A stretch of 64,000 nt of DNA from contig JAPOTR010000031.1 of NCBI GenBank assembly GCA_026709085.1, forward strand, positions 32,111 to 96,110. The letters are read 5' to 3'. A model generated the notes under the pieces. That model saw nothing but the letters and a program-made list of their open reading frames with translations, searched no databases and had not been told where the DNA came from. The DNA is from Cyanobacteria bacterium MAG CAR3_bin_5. GTDB taxonomy: Bacteria > Cyanobacteriota > Cyanobacteriia > PCC-6307 > Cyanobiaceae. Shown here one piece after another: positions 27,882 through 36,204 of this stretch. The first letter of the stretch is position 1, and each line of letters starts with the position of its first letter. Made by a program: the position numbers and the translations under genes.

Positions 27882-28295
27882 GTGGTGTTTTCATGGCTAC
27901 GCTGGCGGAAATGCTTTTCCATGCTTCCCGAGGAGAAGAGACGACTTGCCTATGAAGCTCGACAGAAGGATGGATGGAAGCAGGCTGCAGCCCATTATAT
28001 TCCCTTCTATTGGGCCTATTATGCCATTAGTCGACGCACCATCACTCCGTCTCTCTACCAACTGGGTGCAGAGTTCATCGTGGCGATTATCACAGCAATG
28101 CTACTAATCCTGAGCAGGCTAATCACTGATCAGGAAGCGGAGTCTTTCTTCGAAGAACCATTGATTCTTGTATGGATTTCTGTTACCACTCTTATGGGAA
28201 TTATGGGAACGAAGCTCGGGATTGATCGGTCTCGGGAAGCCGCCCGTATGGTTCTGAAGACCGAGGATGAATCGCCAACTAGCCACACCAAATGA
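27882..28295 (+). CDS. Small two-helix membrane protein of unknown function
   Basis: 137 residues from a GTG at 27882. The N-terminal half is polar and aromatic (KDGWKQAAAHYIPFYWAYY). Two membrane helices follow (EFIVAIITAMLLILSRLI and LILVWISVTTLMGIMGTKLG) with a short polar tail. GC content is lower than in proA and folB. The stop overlaps the folB start by 4 bp (ATGA). proA and folB are neighbours in related genomes as I recall, so this looks like an insertion into that operon. No domain is recognised. Confidence 0.6.
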   Translation: MVFSWLRWRKCFSMLPEEKRRLAYEARQKDGWKQAAAHYIPFYWAYYAISRRTITPSLYQLGAEFIVAIITAMLLILSRLITDQEAESFFEEPLILVWISVTTLMGIMGTKLGIDRSREAARMVLKTEDESPTSHTK

Positions 28296-28678
28296 ACAAC
28301 ACCCCCCCTGTAAACCGTGGCGATGCGATCCATGTGGAGGGTCTGAAGGTGTGGGCGCGGGTGGGGGTGTTGCCGGAAGAACGGAGCCTGGGGCAGTGGT
28401 TTGTCGTGGACTTCACCATCTGGCTGGATCTGGCCCCCGCGGGTCGGTCCGACGATCTATCCCTCACCGTGGACTACGGCCAGGCCGTTGCCGCCATCCG
28501 GGCCTGTGGCGAGCAGGTGGTGTGCCATACCGTGGAGTGCTTCTCGGAACAACTCCTGGATCAGGTGGAGGCGGTCCATGGAGCCTGCCCGGTGCGGCTG
28601 ATCCTGCGCAAATGTCATCCCCCCATCCCCGGCTTTGACGGCTCCATCAGCGTGGAGCGCTGGCGGTTCGCCGGGTGA
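28292..28678 (+). CDS. folB: Dihydroneopterin aldolase
   Basis: 128 residues. FolB converts 7,8-dihydroneopterin to 6-hydroxymethyl-dihydropterin and glycolaldehyde in folate synthesis. Marks are IHVEGLKVWARVGVLPEER, GQWFVVDFTIWLDL, DDLSLTVDYGQAV, TVECFSEQLLDQV with the substrate-binding glutamate, and LRKCHPPIPGFDGSISVE. Length is standard. The start overlaps the upstream small membrane gene. Confidence 0.93.
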   Translation: MNNTPPVNRGDAIHVEGLKVWARVGVLPEERSLGQWFVVDFTIWLDLAPAGRSDDLSLTVDYGQAVAAIRACGEQVVCHTVECFSEQLLDQVEAVHGACPVRLILRKCHPPIPGFDGSISVERWRFAG

Positions 28679-28747
28679 GCGCGTCGCCGGATGATGTCGT
28701 GATGTCCCGTTATCATCCGGGGCACCCGCCCTTGCCGCCCCACTGCC

Positions 28748-29539
28748 ATGACATTGCCCCAGGAACTTGTGGTGAGCACCCTGTTGCGGGCCAGGGTGCA
28801 GGACGACCAGGGGGCTGATCATGGTGTGGGGCATCAGGTGTGGATGCACCCACCAACCCATCGGGTGTTGGGTTGGGCCAGTCGCCCCACCAGCTTTGGC
28901 CCCACCCGCTCGGTGTGGCGTCTCAACCAGTTGCGTCACCTGCAGGAGGACGTGGCGGTGGTCAGTGAAACCCCGGCCCGGACCCAGCAGAGCACCCTGG
29001 ACTTGCTGCCCACCCTCATGGACGCCCATCTCTACGGCCATGACGGCCTGGTCCTGGGGCGGGTGGTTGATGCTGTGGTGAATACCAAAACCGGCGCCAT
29101 TGGCCACTATCTGGTGGCCCGCAGTGATCCCCGCCTGCCGGGGGCCAGCCGTTGGCGCTTGCAGCCGAACGCCATTCTGGATCAGCAGCCGGGCCGGGTG
29201 GTGGCCGTTGTGGGCGCCCTGGATGATTTGCCGCTGGCGCGGGCCGGCCTGCGCACCCAGGCCCTGCAAGCCGGTCAACGGTGGCGGGAGCGGTTCCAGG
29301 ACACCACCGTTCAGGCAGGTCGCCGGTTGGAAGACTGGCTCCACGATCATGCCTCCTTACCCCGGGACCATGGAGGCCCGGGTGCAAGGGGGCGACGGGA
29401 GGATATGGCCAATCCCCCAGGCAGCGACCGGAGACCGGAGCGGGAGGTTTGGGATGAATGGGAGCACCCTCCCCATCGTCGGCCTTCCCCCCACCGGGAC
29501 AGGGAGATCCATGATCCTGATCAGGAGCCCTGGCTGTGA
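28748..29539 (+). CDS. PRC-barrel domain protein
   Basis: 263 residues. Two PRC-barrel-like beta units are visible: residues about 10-70 (LVVSTLLRARVQDDQG and VLGWASRPTSFG) and about 90-150 (HLYGHDGLVLGRVVDAVVNT, GAIGHYLVARSDPRLPG). The C-terminal third is charged and Pro/Arg/Asp-rich, likely disordered. In photosynthetic bacteria PRC barrels occur in reaction-centre H subunits; cyanobacterial copies have no settled function. It follows folB by 69 bp. Confidence 0.75.
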   Translation: MTLPQELVVSTLLRARVQDDQGADHGVGHQVWMHPPTHRVLGWASRPTSFGPTRSVWRLNQLRHLQEDVAVVSETPARTQQSTLDLLPTLMDAHLYGHDGLVLGRVVDAVVNTKTGAIGHYLVARSDPRLPGASRWRLQPNAILDQQPGRVVAVVGALDDLPLARAGLRTQALQAGQRWRERFQDTTVQAGRRLEDWLHDHASLPRDHGGPGARGRREDMANPPGSDRRPEREVWDEWEHPPHRRPSPHRDREIHDPDQEPWL

Positions 29540-29597
29540 AGACCAGGAAGATTGGGAGGCCTTACGGTTTTGGCAGTGTTTCCCCGGGTAGCCTGCC

Positions 29598-30701
29598 TCA
29601 CGCGGGTTTCCTTGCCAGCCACAGGCGGGAGAGGAAATGGGTTTCACTGGGCAGCAACGTGAAGCCGGCCTGCTCCAGATGGGTCTCGATGGCGTCCACC
29701 ATGTAGTCCCCGTAGAAGGGCTCGTGGTAGACGCGCCGGAAGTTGTCCGAGAGCACCTTGAATTGTGGGGAATCCTTGGGCTGGACGGAATCCAGGACCG
29801 CCAGAACGCCGCCGGGCTTGAGGAGGCGGAACGCTTCCTTCATGCAGTTGGCCCGGGCCGAGCGCGGCAGTTCATGGAGCAGGAAAACACAGGTGACGGC
29901 GTCAAACCAACCGTCCACAAAGGGAACGGCTTCCACGTTGGCCTGCACAAGCTGGGGCAACTCCCCTGGTCGTTCCGCCAGCCAGCGCCCCGCCTGCCGC
30001 AGATAGGCCTCGGACAGATCGCAGCCCACAAGCTGGGCCCGGGGGAATGCAGCCCGCAACTGGTGCATGGTGCGGCCTGTGCCTGTGGCCAGATCCAGAA
30101 TCCGCACCGATTGCAAGGGGTTGCCGCCAACTGCTGCCGACCGGGGCGATGCCTGCTTCAAAGGCCGCAGCAGGCGCCGGCGCATGGGGTCCGCAGCCCC
30201 GTTGAACAAAATCTCCACCTGCAGGTCGTAGAGGGCGGCGGAATGGTCACTCAGATACCCATCCGTCTGGTTGTGGAAGTTGCGCAGGTAGTAGGCGGGG
30301 TAATGCTGGCGGTTGACGGTTCCGGGCAGGTCCTGAAAATCCCGCCGTCGCTGGCGATCCCAGGCGGCAGGGCTGTCCAGCCACAGCAGGGGATACCGGA
30401 TGGCCCAGTCTTTCCAGGGACTGGAAAACAGCAACTCGATGGGATAGATTCCCTCTTCCCCGTCTTGCCAATCCCGCTCCAGCAGAAGATCCATGGCGTC
30501 ATGGAGCGCCTGAATGACGCCGGGCTTCAGGGGAAGGGTTTTGACCACTGCATCGGGGGCCATGGTCTTCAGCAGGCGGAGGCTCACCTCCTTATGGGCA
30601 AGACTGAAGGCCCCTTTGCCTTTTTGCAGTGCCTGGTACGTCAATTTTGCCAGCGGGGCGGGCATGGACAAGTCGAGAGACGCAAACCCCATTGTGGCCA
30701 T
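29598..30701 (-). CDS. SAM-dependent class I methyltransferase
   Basis: 367 residues. The N-terminal half (MGFASLDLSMPAPLAKLTYQ to about 170) is a lineage-specific helical part with YPAYYLRNFHNQTDGYLSD. The Rossmann core follows: VRILDLATGTGRTMHQL (motif I), QLVGCDLSEAYLRQA (motif II), DAVTCVFLLHELP (motif IV) and AFRLLKPGGVLAVLDSVQP. The ubiE-like core suggests a small-molecule or quinone-type substrate, which the sequence does not settle. It is convergent with the PRC-barrel gene and downstream of spsA. Confidence 0.82.
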   Translation of the reverse strand: MATMGFASLDLSMPAPLAKLTYQALQKGKGAFSLAHKEVSLRLLKTMAPDAVVKTLPLKPGVIQALHDAMDLLLERDWQDGEEGIYPIELLFSSPWKDWAIRYPLLWLDSPAAWDRQRRRDFQDLPGTVNRQHYPAYYLRNFHNQTDGYLSDHSAALYDLQVEILFNGAADPMRRRLLRPLKQASPRSAAVGGNPLQSVRILDLATGTGRTMHQLRAAFPRAQLVGCDLSEAYLRQAGRWLAERPGELPQLVQANVEAVPFVDGWFDAVTCVFLLHELPRSARANCMKEAFRLLKPGGVLAVLDSVQPKDSPQFKVLSDNFRRVYHEPFYGDYMVDAIETHLEQAGFTLLPSETHFLSRLWLARKPA

Positions 30702-30816
30702 ACGCCACAGAAGTCGTGGTCAGGATTGCCCCACCCTGTTGCCGTCCCATACCCATGGGGAGGCGTCGTGGCGCACCTGAGCAGGACCCGGAGGAATGGA
30801 TTCCCGCGCAAGGAAA

Positions 30817-32961
30817 TCAGCGGGAGAAGAAGCGGTAGTGATCCATGCCCTCCAGGATCCCCCAGGCCTGGGGACGGCGGGCAAAGAACACGCTGCGCTG
30901 GTTGCGGAGTTCATCCAGGGACGGGTCGTGGTTGGCCAGAACCACCCCCAGGGGCAACCCGCGCAGCACTTCACCGTCTCCATGCTGGCTGGCGGCCACC
31001 AGGATGTGTTCCAGGGGAATGCCTTGCTGCAGGGCCACATGGCGGATGGCATCGGCACGGCCCGCCGTGAAAGGCAGCAGGTCCAGAAATACGTGGTCCA
31101 CCAGCACCACCTTGGCCCGTAGCCCCTGCTCACAGATGGCCTGGCGGATGGCGGCCACCAGGCTGAAGTCTTCCCCGTCGAGCCAGTAGCTCAGCTTGTA
31201 CTCGCTTTGCTGGGAGGAGGGCTGCATGGTGAGGCAGTCCTGGAACTCGGCCATGGCGTCCTCCAGGGCGGCGCGATCCCAGCCCCCGTTGATGTGGTCG
31301 CGCCAGAGAAGGTCCGGGGTCTGGTCCGGGCCGTAGGAAATATCCGTGCCGTTGCGGCAGAGCCACACATCGGCAGGGGGAAGCTCCAGGGCCGCCAACT
31401 GCTCCCGGGCCTGCCGGGGTCCCACGCCGGTGAGAATGCCGAAGCTGGTTCTGGGGCGGGTGGCGTGAAGGCGCTTGTTGAGAGCCTGCAGACTGGCCTG
31501 ATCCGCGTCGGCCAGGGCCCCGTCCAGGTCGCAGTAAAACAGGCGGCGCCCCAGGCGCGCCGTCACGCCGGGGGTGCGGGTGAGGGTGGGAGCCGGTCGG
31601 GGCAGGCTGTAATCCTTTACGATGTCGGCGCCCAGGCCCAGGTAGCGCCGGGCATGGGCCGTCCAACTGTAGTGGTGTTGCACCGCCTCAAGGCCGTTGC
31701 GGGCAAAGGGTTGCCAACGGCTGGGCTGGCCCAGCAACCGCTCGATGGCCGTGCGCAACTGGTCGATGTTGGTCACGTCCGCCAGAAGGCCGTTCTGACA
31801 ACGGCCCAGAATGTCCCGTGGTCCCCCATCATCGGTGGCCACCACCGGCAGACCGCTGGCCGCCGCTTCCAGAAGGGTGAGGCCGAAGGGTTCGGTGAGG
31901 GCAGGGTTCACGAAGACGCCGCCCCGCAGGGCGGCCCAACGGTAAAGCTGGGGCACCTGGTCACTGGCCAACTGCCTGGGGTAGGCCACCTGGCCGTAAA
32001 GATTGTGGTAATCCACCAGTTCCAGCACCTGCTGGAACACCTCCCGTTGTTCCCGGTCAGCCTTGCGGATGTCCCGCCGGGACCCCATCAGCAGGATGAG
32101 ATTCCCCTGCCGCCGCAACCGTTCCGAGCTGCCGAAGGCGGCCACCAGGGCGGGGATGTTCTTGCGGCGATCCGCCCGGGAAAGGGCCAGCACCGGCGGC
32201 CGCTGGGGCTGGCGCAGAAATTGCCCCAGCAGGTGGTCCAACGCTGTGGACGGCGGATCATCATCCTGGGCCGGACGGAAGCGCTCCAGATTCACACCCG
32301 GAGCAATGACCGTGGCCAACTCCGGGTGAAAGCGACCATAGCGGGCATATTGATCCGTGGCCTCCTGGCGGGTGCTGGTCACCACCAGACGGCTTTGGGC
32401 CAGGGCCAGTTCCTCGGCGTCAATGCGCAGGCTCATGGCGTAGGTCTTCTCGATCTGGGCCCGGGTCTGGCCGGTGCCCAGCAGGCGGCGCAACTTCTCC
32501 CGCCCCAGGGAATGGCCGGTGAACAGCAGGGGAATTTCCAGCCGGCGGCTCACCAGAGCGCCCACGTAGCCCCCGTCGGCATAATGGGCATGAATCCAGT
32601 CGGGACGCTGGCCACGGCGGCAGATGTGGTGGATGAGTTCATCGGCCAGTTCATCCAGGTGGGGCCAGAGCAGTTCCTTGCGGAGGTAGCGTCTGGGCCC
32701 GAAGGGGAGGCGCACAACTTGAGCGCCCGGGCAAATGGTCTCCTCCCGGCGGCTGTAGTCGCTGGACACCCGACGATCTTCAACGAGTCGGGTGACCACC
32801 TCAACCCGCTCCACCTTCTCCTGTGCCGCCAGGGCCTTGACCAACTCCAGCACGTAGAGGGTTTGGCCGCCGGTGTCCGCATCCCGGCCCAATTCAAGGT
32901 TACGTCCTCGGAGCAAGCCGTGAAGGTGGAGGTGCAAAAGATACAAGGACCACCACCACAA
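30817..32961 (-). CDS. spsA: Sucrose-phosphate synthase with C-terminal phosphatase-like domain
   Basis: 714 residues from a TTG at 32961, which gives a YLLHLHLHGLLRG start. The GT4 synthase domain has ELGRDADTGGQTLYVLELVK, DWIHAHYADGGYVGALVSR, LLFTGHSLGREKLRRLL, LALSRADRRKNIPALVAAFG and NPALTEPFGLTLLEAAASGL. A HAD-type sucrose-phosphatase-like domain follows from about residue 470: FYCDLDGALADADQ (DxD of motif I), GILTGVGPRQ and PLGVVLANHDPSLDELRN. It makes sucrose-6-phosphate from UDP/ADP-glucose and fructose-6-phosphate. In marine picocyanobacteria sucrose is a compatible solute. Confidence 0.92.
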   Translation of the reverse strand: MWWWSLYLLHLHLHGLLRGRNLELGRDADTGGQTLYVLELVKALAAQEKVERVEVVTRLVEDRRVSSDYSRREETICPGAQVVRLPFGPRRYLRKELLWPHLDELADELIHHICRRGQRPDWIHAHYADGGYVGALVSRRLEIPLLFTGHSLGREKLRRLLGTGQTRAQIEKTYAMSLRIDAEELALAQSRLVVTSTRQEATDQYARYGRFHPELATVIAPGVNLERFRPAQDDDPPSTALDHLLGQFLRQPQRPPVLALSRADRRKNIPALVAAFGSSERLRRQGNLILLMGSRRDIRKADREQREVFQQVLELVDYHNLYGQVAYPRQLASDQVPQLYRWAALRGGVFVNPALTEPFGLTLLEAAASGLPVVATDDGGPRDILGRCQNGLLADVTNIDQLRTAIERLLGQPSRWQPFARNGLEAVQHHYSWTAHARRYLGLGADIVKDYSLPRPAPTLTRTPGVTARLGRRLFYCDLDGALADADQASLQALNKRLHATRPRTSFGILTGVGPRQAREQLAALELPPADVWLCRNGTDISYGPDQTPDLLWRDHINGGWDRAALEDAMAEFQDCLTMQPSSQQSEYKLSYWLDGEDFSLVAAIRQAICEQGLRAKVVLVDHVFLDLLPFTAGRADAIRHVALQQGIPLEHILVAASQHGDGEVLRGLPLGVVLANHDPSLDELRNQRSVFFARRPQAWGILEGMDHYRFFSR

Positions 32962-33072
32962 ACTGCTCTTACATTGTGACCACGCAAAAGAATAAAGCCC
33001 GAATCCGCCGGGGCGGTTGCAGCAGACTGCAACAGAAAAGGGGTTATGGCGGCGTATTCCCCTCGGGGCCGT

Positions 33073-33801
33073 TCAGGGGTTGGCCTCAAGTGTTGGCGGC
33101 GAAGACGCTGTGGCCAGGGGGCGTCTGGCCGGTATGCCCACAGCACGGGGATAGGGGGCAGGGCAGGGCGTCTCCGCCGCCAGGATCAACACATGACGCT
33201 GGCCCCGGTTGGCGGGAAGCACACAACGTTCCCTGGCGCGGATGCGACAGCCCAACTGCCGGGCCGCCTGTTGCAAGGCCCGGTGATCCGCCCCACTCCA
33301 GCGGCCCCGGTACAGGAGCGCCAAGCCGCCGCTGCCCAGAAGCGGCGCCAGATATTCCGCCACCACCGGCGCCGGCGCCACCCCTCGCGCCACCGCCACG
33401 TCAAACCGGCCCCGGTAGCGGGCATCCCGCCCCAGCAACTCGGCCCGTTCACAGACCACCTCCACCCGGTCCTGCAAGCCGAGGGCGCCGGCCATGGCCT
33501 GCACCGCAGCACATTTGCGCTGTACGGAATCCACCAGCACCCAGCGGCTCTCCGGCAGGGCAACAGCCAGCACCAGACCCGGAATGCCGCCACCGGTGCC
33601 CACGTCCACACCCTGCAGGGGGCCACGGAACGGGGGGCTCATGCGGCTGAGGGGCCACAGGGAATCCTGCACCTGGGCCACCCAATAGTCGTCTCCTTCC
33701 ACCAGCCTGGTGAGATTGCAGCGGCTGTTCCACCGGCGCAGTTGCTGCTGCAAGAGCGCCAGGGCCTGATGCTGGGCTGGCGACAGGGAGATCAACGCCA
33801 T
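33073..33801 (-). CDS. rsmG: 16S rRNA (guanine527-N7)-methyltransferase
   Basis: 242 residues. RsmG methylates G527 near the decoding centre. Marks are WNSRCNLTRLVEGDDYWVAQ, QDSLWPL, VDVGTGGGIPGLVLAVALPE (SAM motif I), WVLVDSVQRKCAAVQAMA, GRFDVAVARGVAPAPVVAEY and LLYRGR. The C-terminal 35 residues after HVLILAAE are Pro/Ala-rich and atypical, an extension beyond the usual end. It lies between the pseudouridine synthase gene and spsA. Confidence 0.93.
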   Translation of the reverse strand: MALISLSPAQHQALALLQQQLRRWNSRCNLTRLVEGDDYWVAQVQDSLWPLSRMSPPFRGPLQGVDVGTGGGIPGLVLAVALPESRWVLVDSVQRKCAAVQAMAGALGLQDRVEVVCERAELLGRDARYRGRFDVAVARGVAPAPVVAEYLAPLLGSGGLALLYRGRWSGADHRALQQAARQLGCRIRARERCVLPANRGQRHVLILAAETPCPAPYPRAVGIPARRPLATASSPPTLEANP

Positions 33802-33846
33802 GGTGAAGGGTGCGGCGGGGCGCCTGTTGCAGTAAGGGACATGGGC

Positions 33847-34587
33847 CTACCGGGCCTCCTGATTCAGCAGCAGGTCCAGGTCATGGGTTTCCAGCCAGCG
33901 CCAGGAGCCGCTGGCCAGGGAACCCAGCGCCAGGCCGCTGATCGCCAGACGCTGCAGGCGCCGCACCGGGTGGCCCAGTTGATGGGCGATGCGGCGAATC
34001 TGGCGCTTCCGTCCCTCCCGCAACACAATCTGCAAACAACTGCCCATGGGGCTGCGGTGCTCCAACTCGACCCGGGCGGGCCGGGTCCGGCGGCCATCCA
34101 GCACCAGCCCGGAGCGCCAGGCGGCCAGGTGATCGGCCCCGGGGAACCCCGCCAGCCAGACCCGGTAGGTCTTGCTGTGGCCATGGCGGGGATGGGTGAG
34201 GCGCAGGGCCAGGTCACCGTCATTGGTGAGCAGCAGGGCGCCTTCACTGTCCCGGTCCAGCCGGCCCACGGGGTAGAGCCCCTGTCCTGCAGCGGGGGGC
34301 AGCAGATCCAGCACCGTGGGGCGGCCCTGGGGATCCCGGCACGTGCAGAGCACCCCAGGGGGCTTATGGAGTAGCAGGGTGCGGCGTGGTTGCTCCTGGG
34401 CAGCCCCCAGGTGAACCGGTTGGCCGTCCAGGGTGATGGCGTCCACCCCCACCACTGCCCGGTCCCCCGGTCGTGCGGGTTGGCCGTTGAGACGAAGGCG
34501 GCCCGCCTGGAGAAGGGCATCCGCCTGGCGACGAGACATGACCCCCGCCCGGGACAGCAGCTTCTGCAAACGTTCAGGCGCGGTCAT
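33847..34587 (-). CDS. RsuA/RluB-family rRNA pseudouridine synthase
   Basis: About 246 residues from the ATG at 34587 (MTAPERLQKLLSRAGVMSRR), the usual S4-domain start. Upstream open frame to 34689 is not needed. The S4 RNA-binding part covers residues 1-60. The catalytic domain has LLLHKPPGVLCTCRDPQGRP, VGRLDRDSEGALLLTNDGDL with the catalytic aspartate in GRLDRD, LTHPRHGHSKTYRVWL and LREGRKRQIRRIAHQLGHPV. It modifies a uridine in 23S or 16S rRNA; the exact site (RluB-like against RsuA-like) is uncertain. It is divergent from the DJ-1 gene. Confidence 0.9.
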   Translation of the reverse strand: MTAPERLQKLLSRAGVMSRRQADALLQAGRLRLNGQPARPGDRAVVGVDAITLDGQPVHLGAAQEQPRRTLLLHKPPGVLCTCRDPQGRPTVLDLLPPAAGQGLYPVGRLDRDSEGALLLTNDGDLALRLTHPRHGHSKTYRVWLAGFPGADHLAAWRSGLVLDGRRTRPARVELEHRSPMGSCLQIVLREGRKRQIRRIAHQLGHPVRRLQRLAISGLALGSLASGSWRWLETHDLDLLLNQEAR

Positions 34588-34677
34588 GGGGCGAGTGTAG
34601 GGGGGCGGAGCGCAGCGGCGGGTTCCGTATGATTGACGAGAACAATGCCTCAAAGGGGCTACAAGGACTTGAACACC

Positions 34678-35307
34678 ATGGGCAAACAATCGCCACGGCG
34701 AATCGGTGCATTGTTATTCCAGGATTTTGAGTTGCTGGATGTTTTTGGACCCCTTGAAATGTTCACCCTGCTGCAAGAGCGTGGGGAGATTGAAATCATC
34801 ATGGTTGCCCAACAGCCTGGACCCGTGACCAGCGTTTGTGGTCCTGCCTGCATCGCAACAGTTGACTTTGGCAACTGCCCGGCCCTTGATGTGTTGCTGG
34901 TGCCAGGTGGTCAAGGCACACGCCAACAAGTGAGCAATCCGACATTGTTGTCTTTTCTGCGCCACTTGTATCCTGATCTGGAGTTTCTAGCATCCATTTG
35001 CACAGGTGCCGGCCTGTTGGCAGCGGCAGGATTACTGAATGGAAAGCGCGCCACCAGCAATAAACAGTCCTTTGCCTGGGTTGTCTCCCAAGGCTCCCAT
35101 GTCACATGGATTCCCGAGGCGCGGTGGGTTGAGGACGGCAACATCATCACTGCCGGTGGCATTGCCGCGGGCATGGATATGGCGCTGCGCCTGGTGGAGC
35201 GCCTTGCCGGTGCGGACATGGCGAACCTGACGGCTCAAGCCACAGAATATGACTGGCATCGTGACCCCGGTTGGGACCCTTTTGCCAGGCAGGCCGGGTT
35301 GGTTTAA
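34678..35307 (+). CDS. DJ-1/PfpI family protein (isonitrile hydratase-like)
   Basis: 209 residues from the ATG at 34678 (MGKQSPRRIGALLFQDFELL). Family marks are DVFGPLEMFTLL, VLLVPGGQGTRQQ, the nucleophile elbow LASICTGAGLLAAAGLLNGK with its cysteine, and EDGNIITAGGIAAGMDMALR. The AAGMDMAL ending groups it with isonitrile-hydratase and ThiJ/AraC-type GATase1-like proteins. The substrate is unknown. Codon use is less GC-biased than in the flanking core, and it borders restriction genes, so recent acquisition is likely. Confidence 0.85.
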   Translation: MGKQSPRRIGALLFQDFELLDVFGPLEMFTLLQERGEIEIIMVAQQPGPVTSVCGPACIATVDFGNCPALDVLLVPGGQGTRQQVSNPTLLSFLRHLYPDLEFLASICTGAGLLAAAGLLNGKRATSNKQSFAWVVSQGSHVTWIPEARWVEDGNIITAGGIAAGMDMALRLVERLAGADMANLTAQATEYDWHRDPGWDPFARQAGLV

Positions 35308-35360
35308 GGTCCGGCGCCGAAGGTGGTTTCATGCCTTGAAAGGTTTTTCCGGGGCGGTCT

Positions 35361-35606
35361 TCATCCACTCCGAGTGTTCCTTGCGTTCCTGAACGCGGGG
35401 TCGTTTTCCGCTCTGACGGGAATGTCTTCTGTAATCGTCTTTCCGACGCGATCCTTATCCGCCCACGGGATTCCACCGAACAGGTCATTGAAGTTGGCGA
35501 TGATGTGGGAGAGCAGATCCAACTCGGCCTCCCGCAGATTGCCCGCATGGCTTTCTTCTCGGCCTGGCAGATTGGGGATGGCGCCATCCTCAACGCCGGC
35601 GTGCAC
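35361..35606 (-). pseudogene. Remnant of a type I restriction HsdR subunit
   Basis: The frame reads REAELDLLSHIIANFNDLFG, GIPWADKDRVGKTITEDIPV, RAENDPAFRNARNTRSG. This matches the C-terminal helical region of HsdR proteins, where LS-I---FN-LFG-I-W-DKDR and P-DPAFRNA are typical. The frame then ends and no helicase or nuclease motor domains exist nearby. It is a short relic on the same strand as the adjacent type II restriction genes. Confidence 0.65.
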
Positions 35607-35624
35607 CTGTCAGGCGCCAGCGCC

Positions 35625-35654
35625 GGTGGATTCCCGCTTTCACGGGAATGACGA
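35625..35654. repeat. REP-like palindrome
   Basis: GGATTCCCGCTTTCACGGGA followed by ATGAC has a TTCCCG/CGGGAA stem (35631-35636 with 35643-35648) and a six-base loop. This unit is a common dispersed intergenic palindrome in many bacteria. A single copy lies between the hsdR remnant and the endonuclease gene. Confidence 0.5.
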
Positions 35655-35682
35655 AGGAGCGGGGAAACTGCCACTCTTCATG

Positions 35683-36204
35683 TCAGTCTTCGCTCCTTTC
35701 CGAGAGGACAGCCCGGATCATTTCCGGCAGGCTTCGGACCGGGGACATTTCATCAAGCCGCTTCGTGATTTTGAAGGTGACGCCCTGGCCTTCCGCCATT
35801 CTCACCAAGTTCCCAGCCTTTCGCTCAGCGACCATGCCCTTCCGCCATATGTTAAAGACAATGTCCTGCGGGCAGATCCCCAAGCAGAGCAGGTAGTCGT
35901 AATCCCGATCCAGTCGGACATGGTTGAACTGGAACGTCCCATTCCCGCCCAGTGATGCGGTCTTGATTTCGAACTGGAGACTTCCGATCAACAGGTCCGT
36001 TTTTGATGTTCGTCCCCCGCTTTCTGTCTTGATTCCGTTGTACTCCAAATACCGACGAACGAACTCCTCACCGATCTCCCCGCGATTTGTGTTGCCGAGC
36101 ATCCTGTACCCGATCAGTGGTGAGTCTCTCCAGATATCCTTTGGGGTGTGCCTGCGGATGATCGACGCCAGCAGGTCAACAGGTTTCACGTTGGCGGCTC
36201 CCAT
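35683..36204 (-). CDS. Type II restriction endonuclease
   Basis: 173 residues. A PD-(D/E)xK-type site is visible: GEIGEEFVRRYLEYNGIKTE, then KTDLLIGSLQFEIKTAS with Asp 70, Glu 79 and Lys 81. Downstream strands FQFNHVRLDRDYDYLLCLGI and VFNIWRKGMVAERKAGNLVR fit a core beta-sheet. The start overlaps the end of the methyltransferase gene by 19 bp, the classic arrangement of a type II pair. The recognition site cannot be inferred. GC content is below the genome level, which suggests transfer. Confidence 0.78.
   Translation of the reverse strand: MGAANVKPVDLLASIIRRHTPKDIWRDSPLIGYRMLGNTNRGEIGEEFVRRYLEYNGIKTESGGRTSKTDLLIGSLQFEIKTASLGGNGTFQFNHVRLDRDYDYLLCLGICPQDIVFNIWRKGMVAERKAGNLVRMAEGQGVTFKITKRLDEMSPVRSLPEMIRAVLSERSED

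Noticed and set aside
31207..32979. 590-codon plus-strand frame
   Set aside because: It is the antisense shadow of spsA, whose motifs are complete on the minus strand.
33046..34374. 442-codon plus-strand frame
   Set aside because: It is the antisense shadow of rsmG and the pseudouridine synthase gene.
35147..35674. 175-codon minus-strand frame as a real gene
   Set aside because: It runs out of frame across the hsdR remnant and antisense to the end of the DJ-1 gene.
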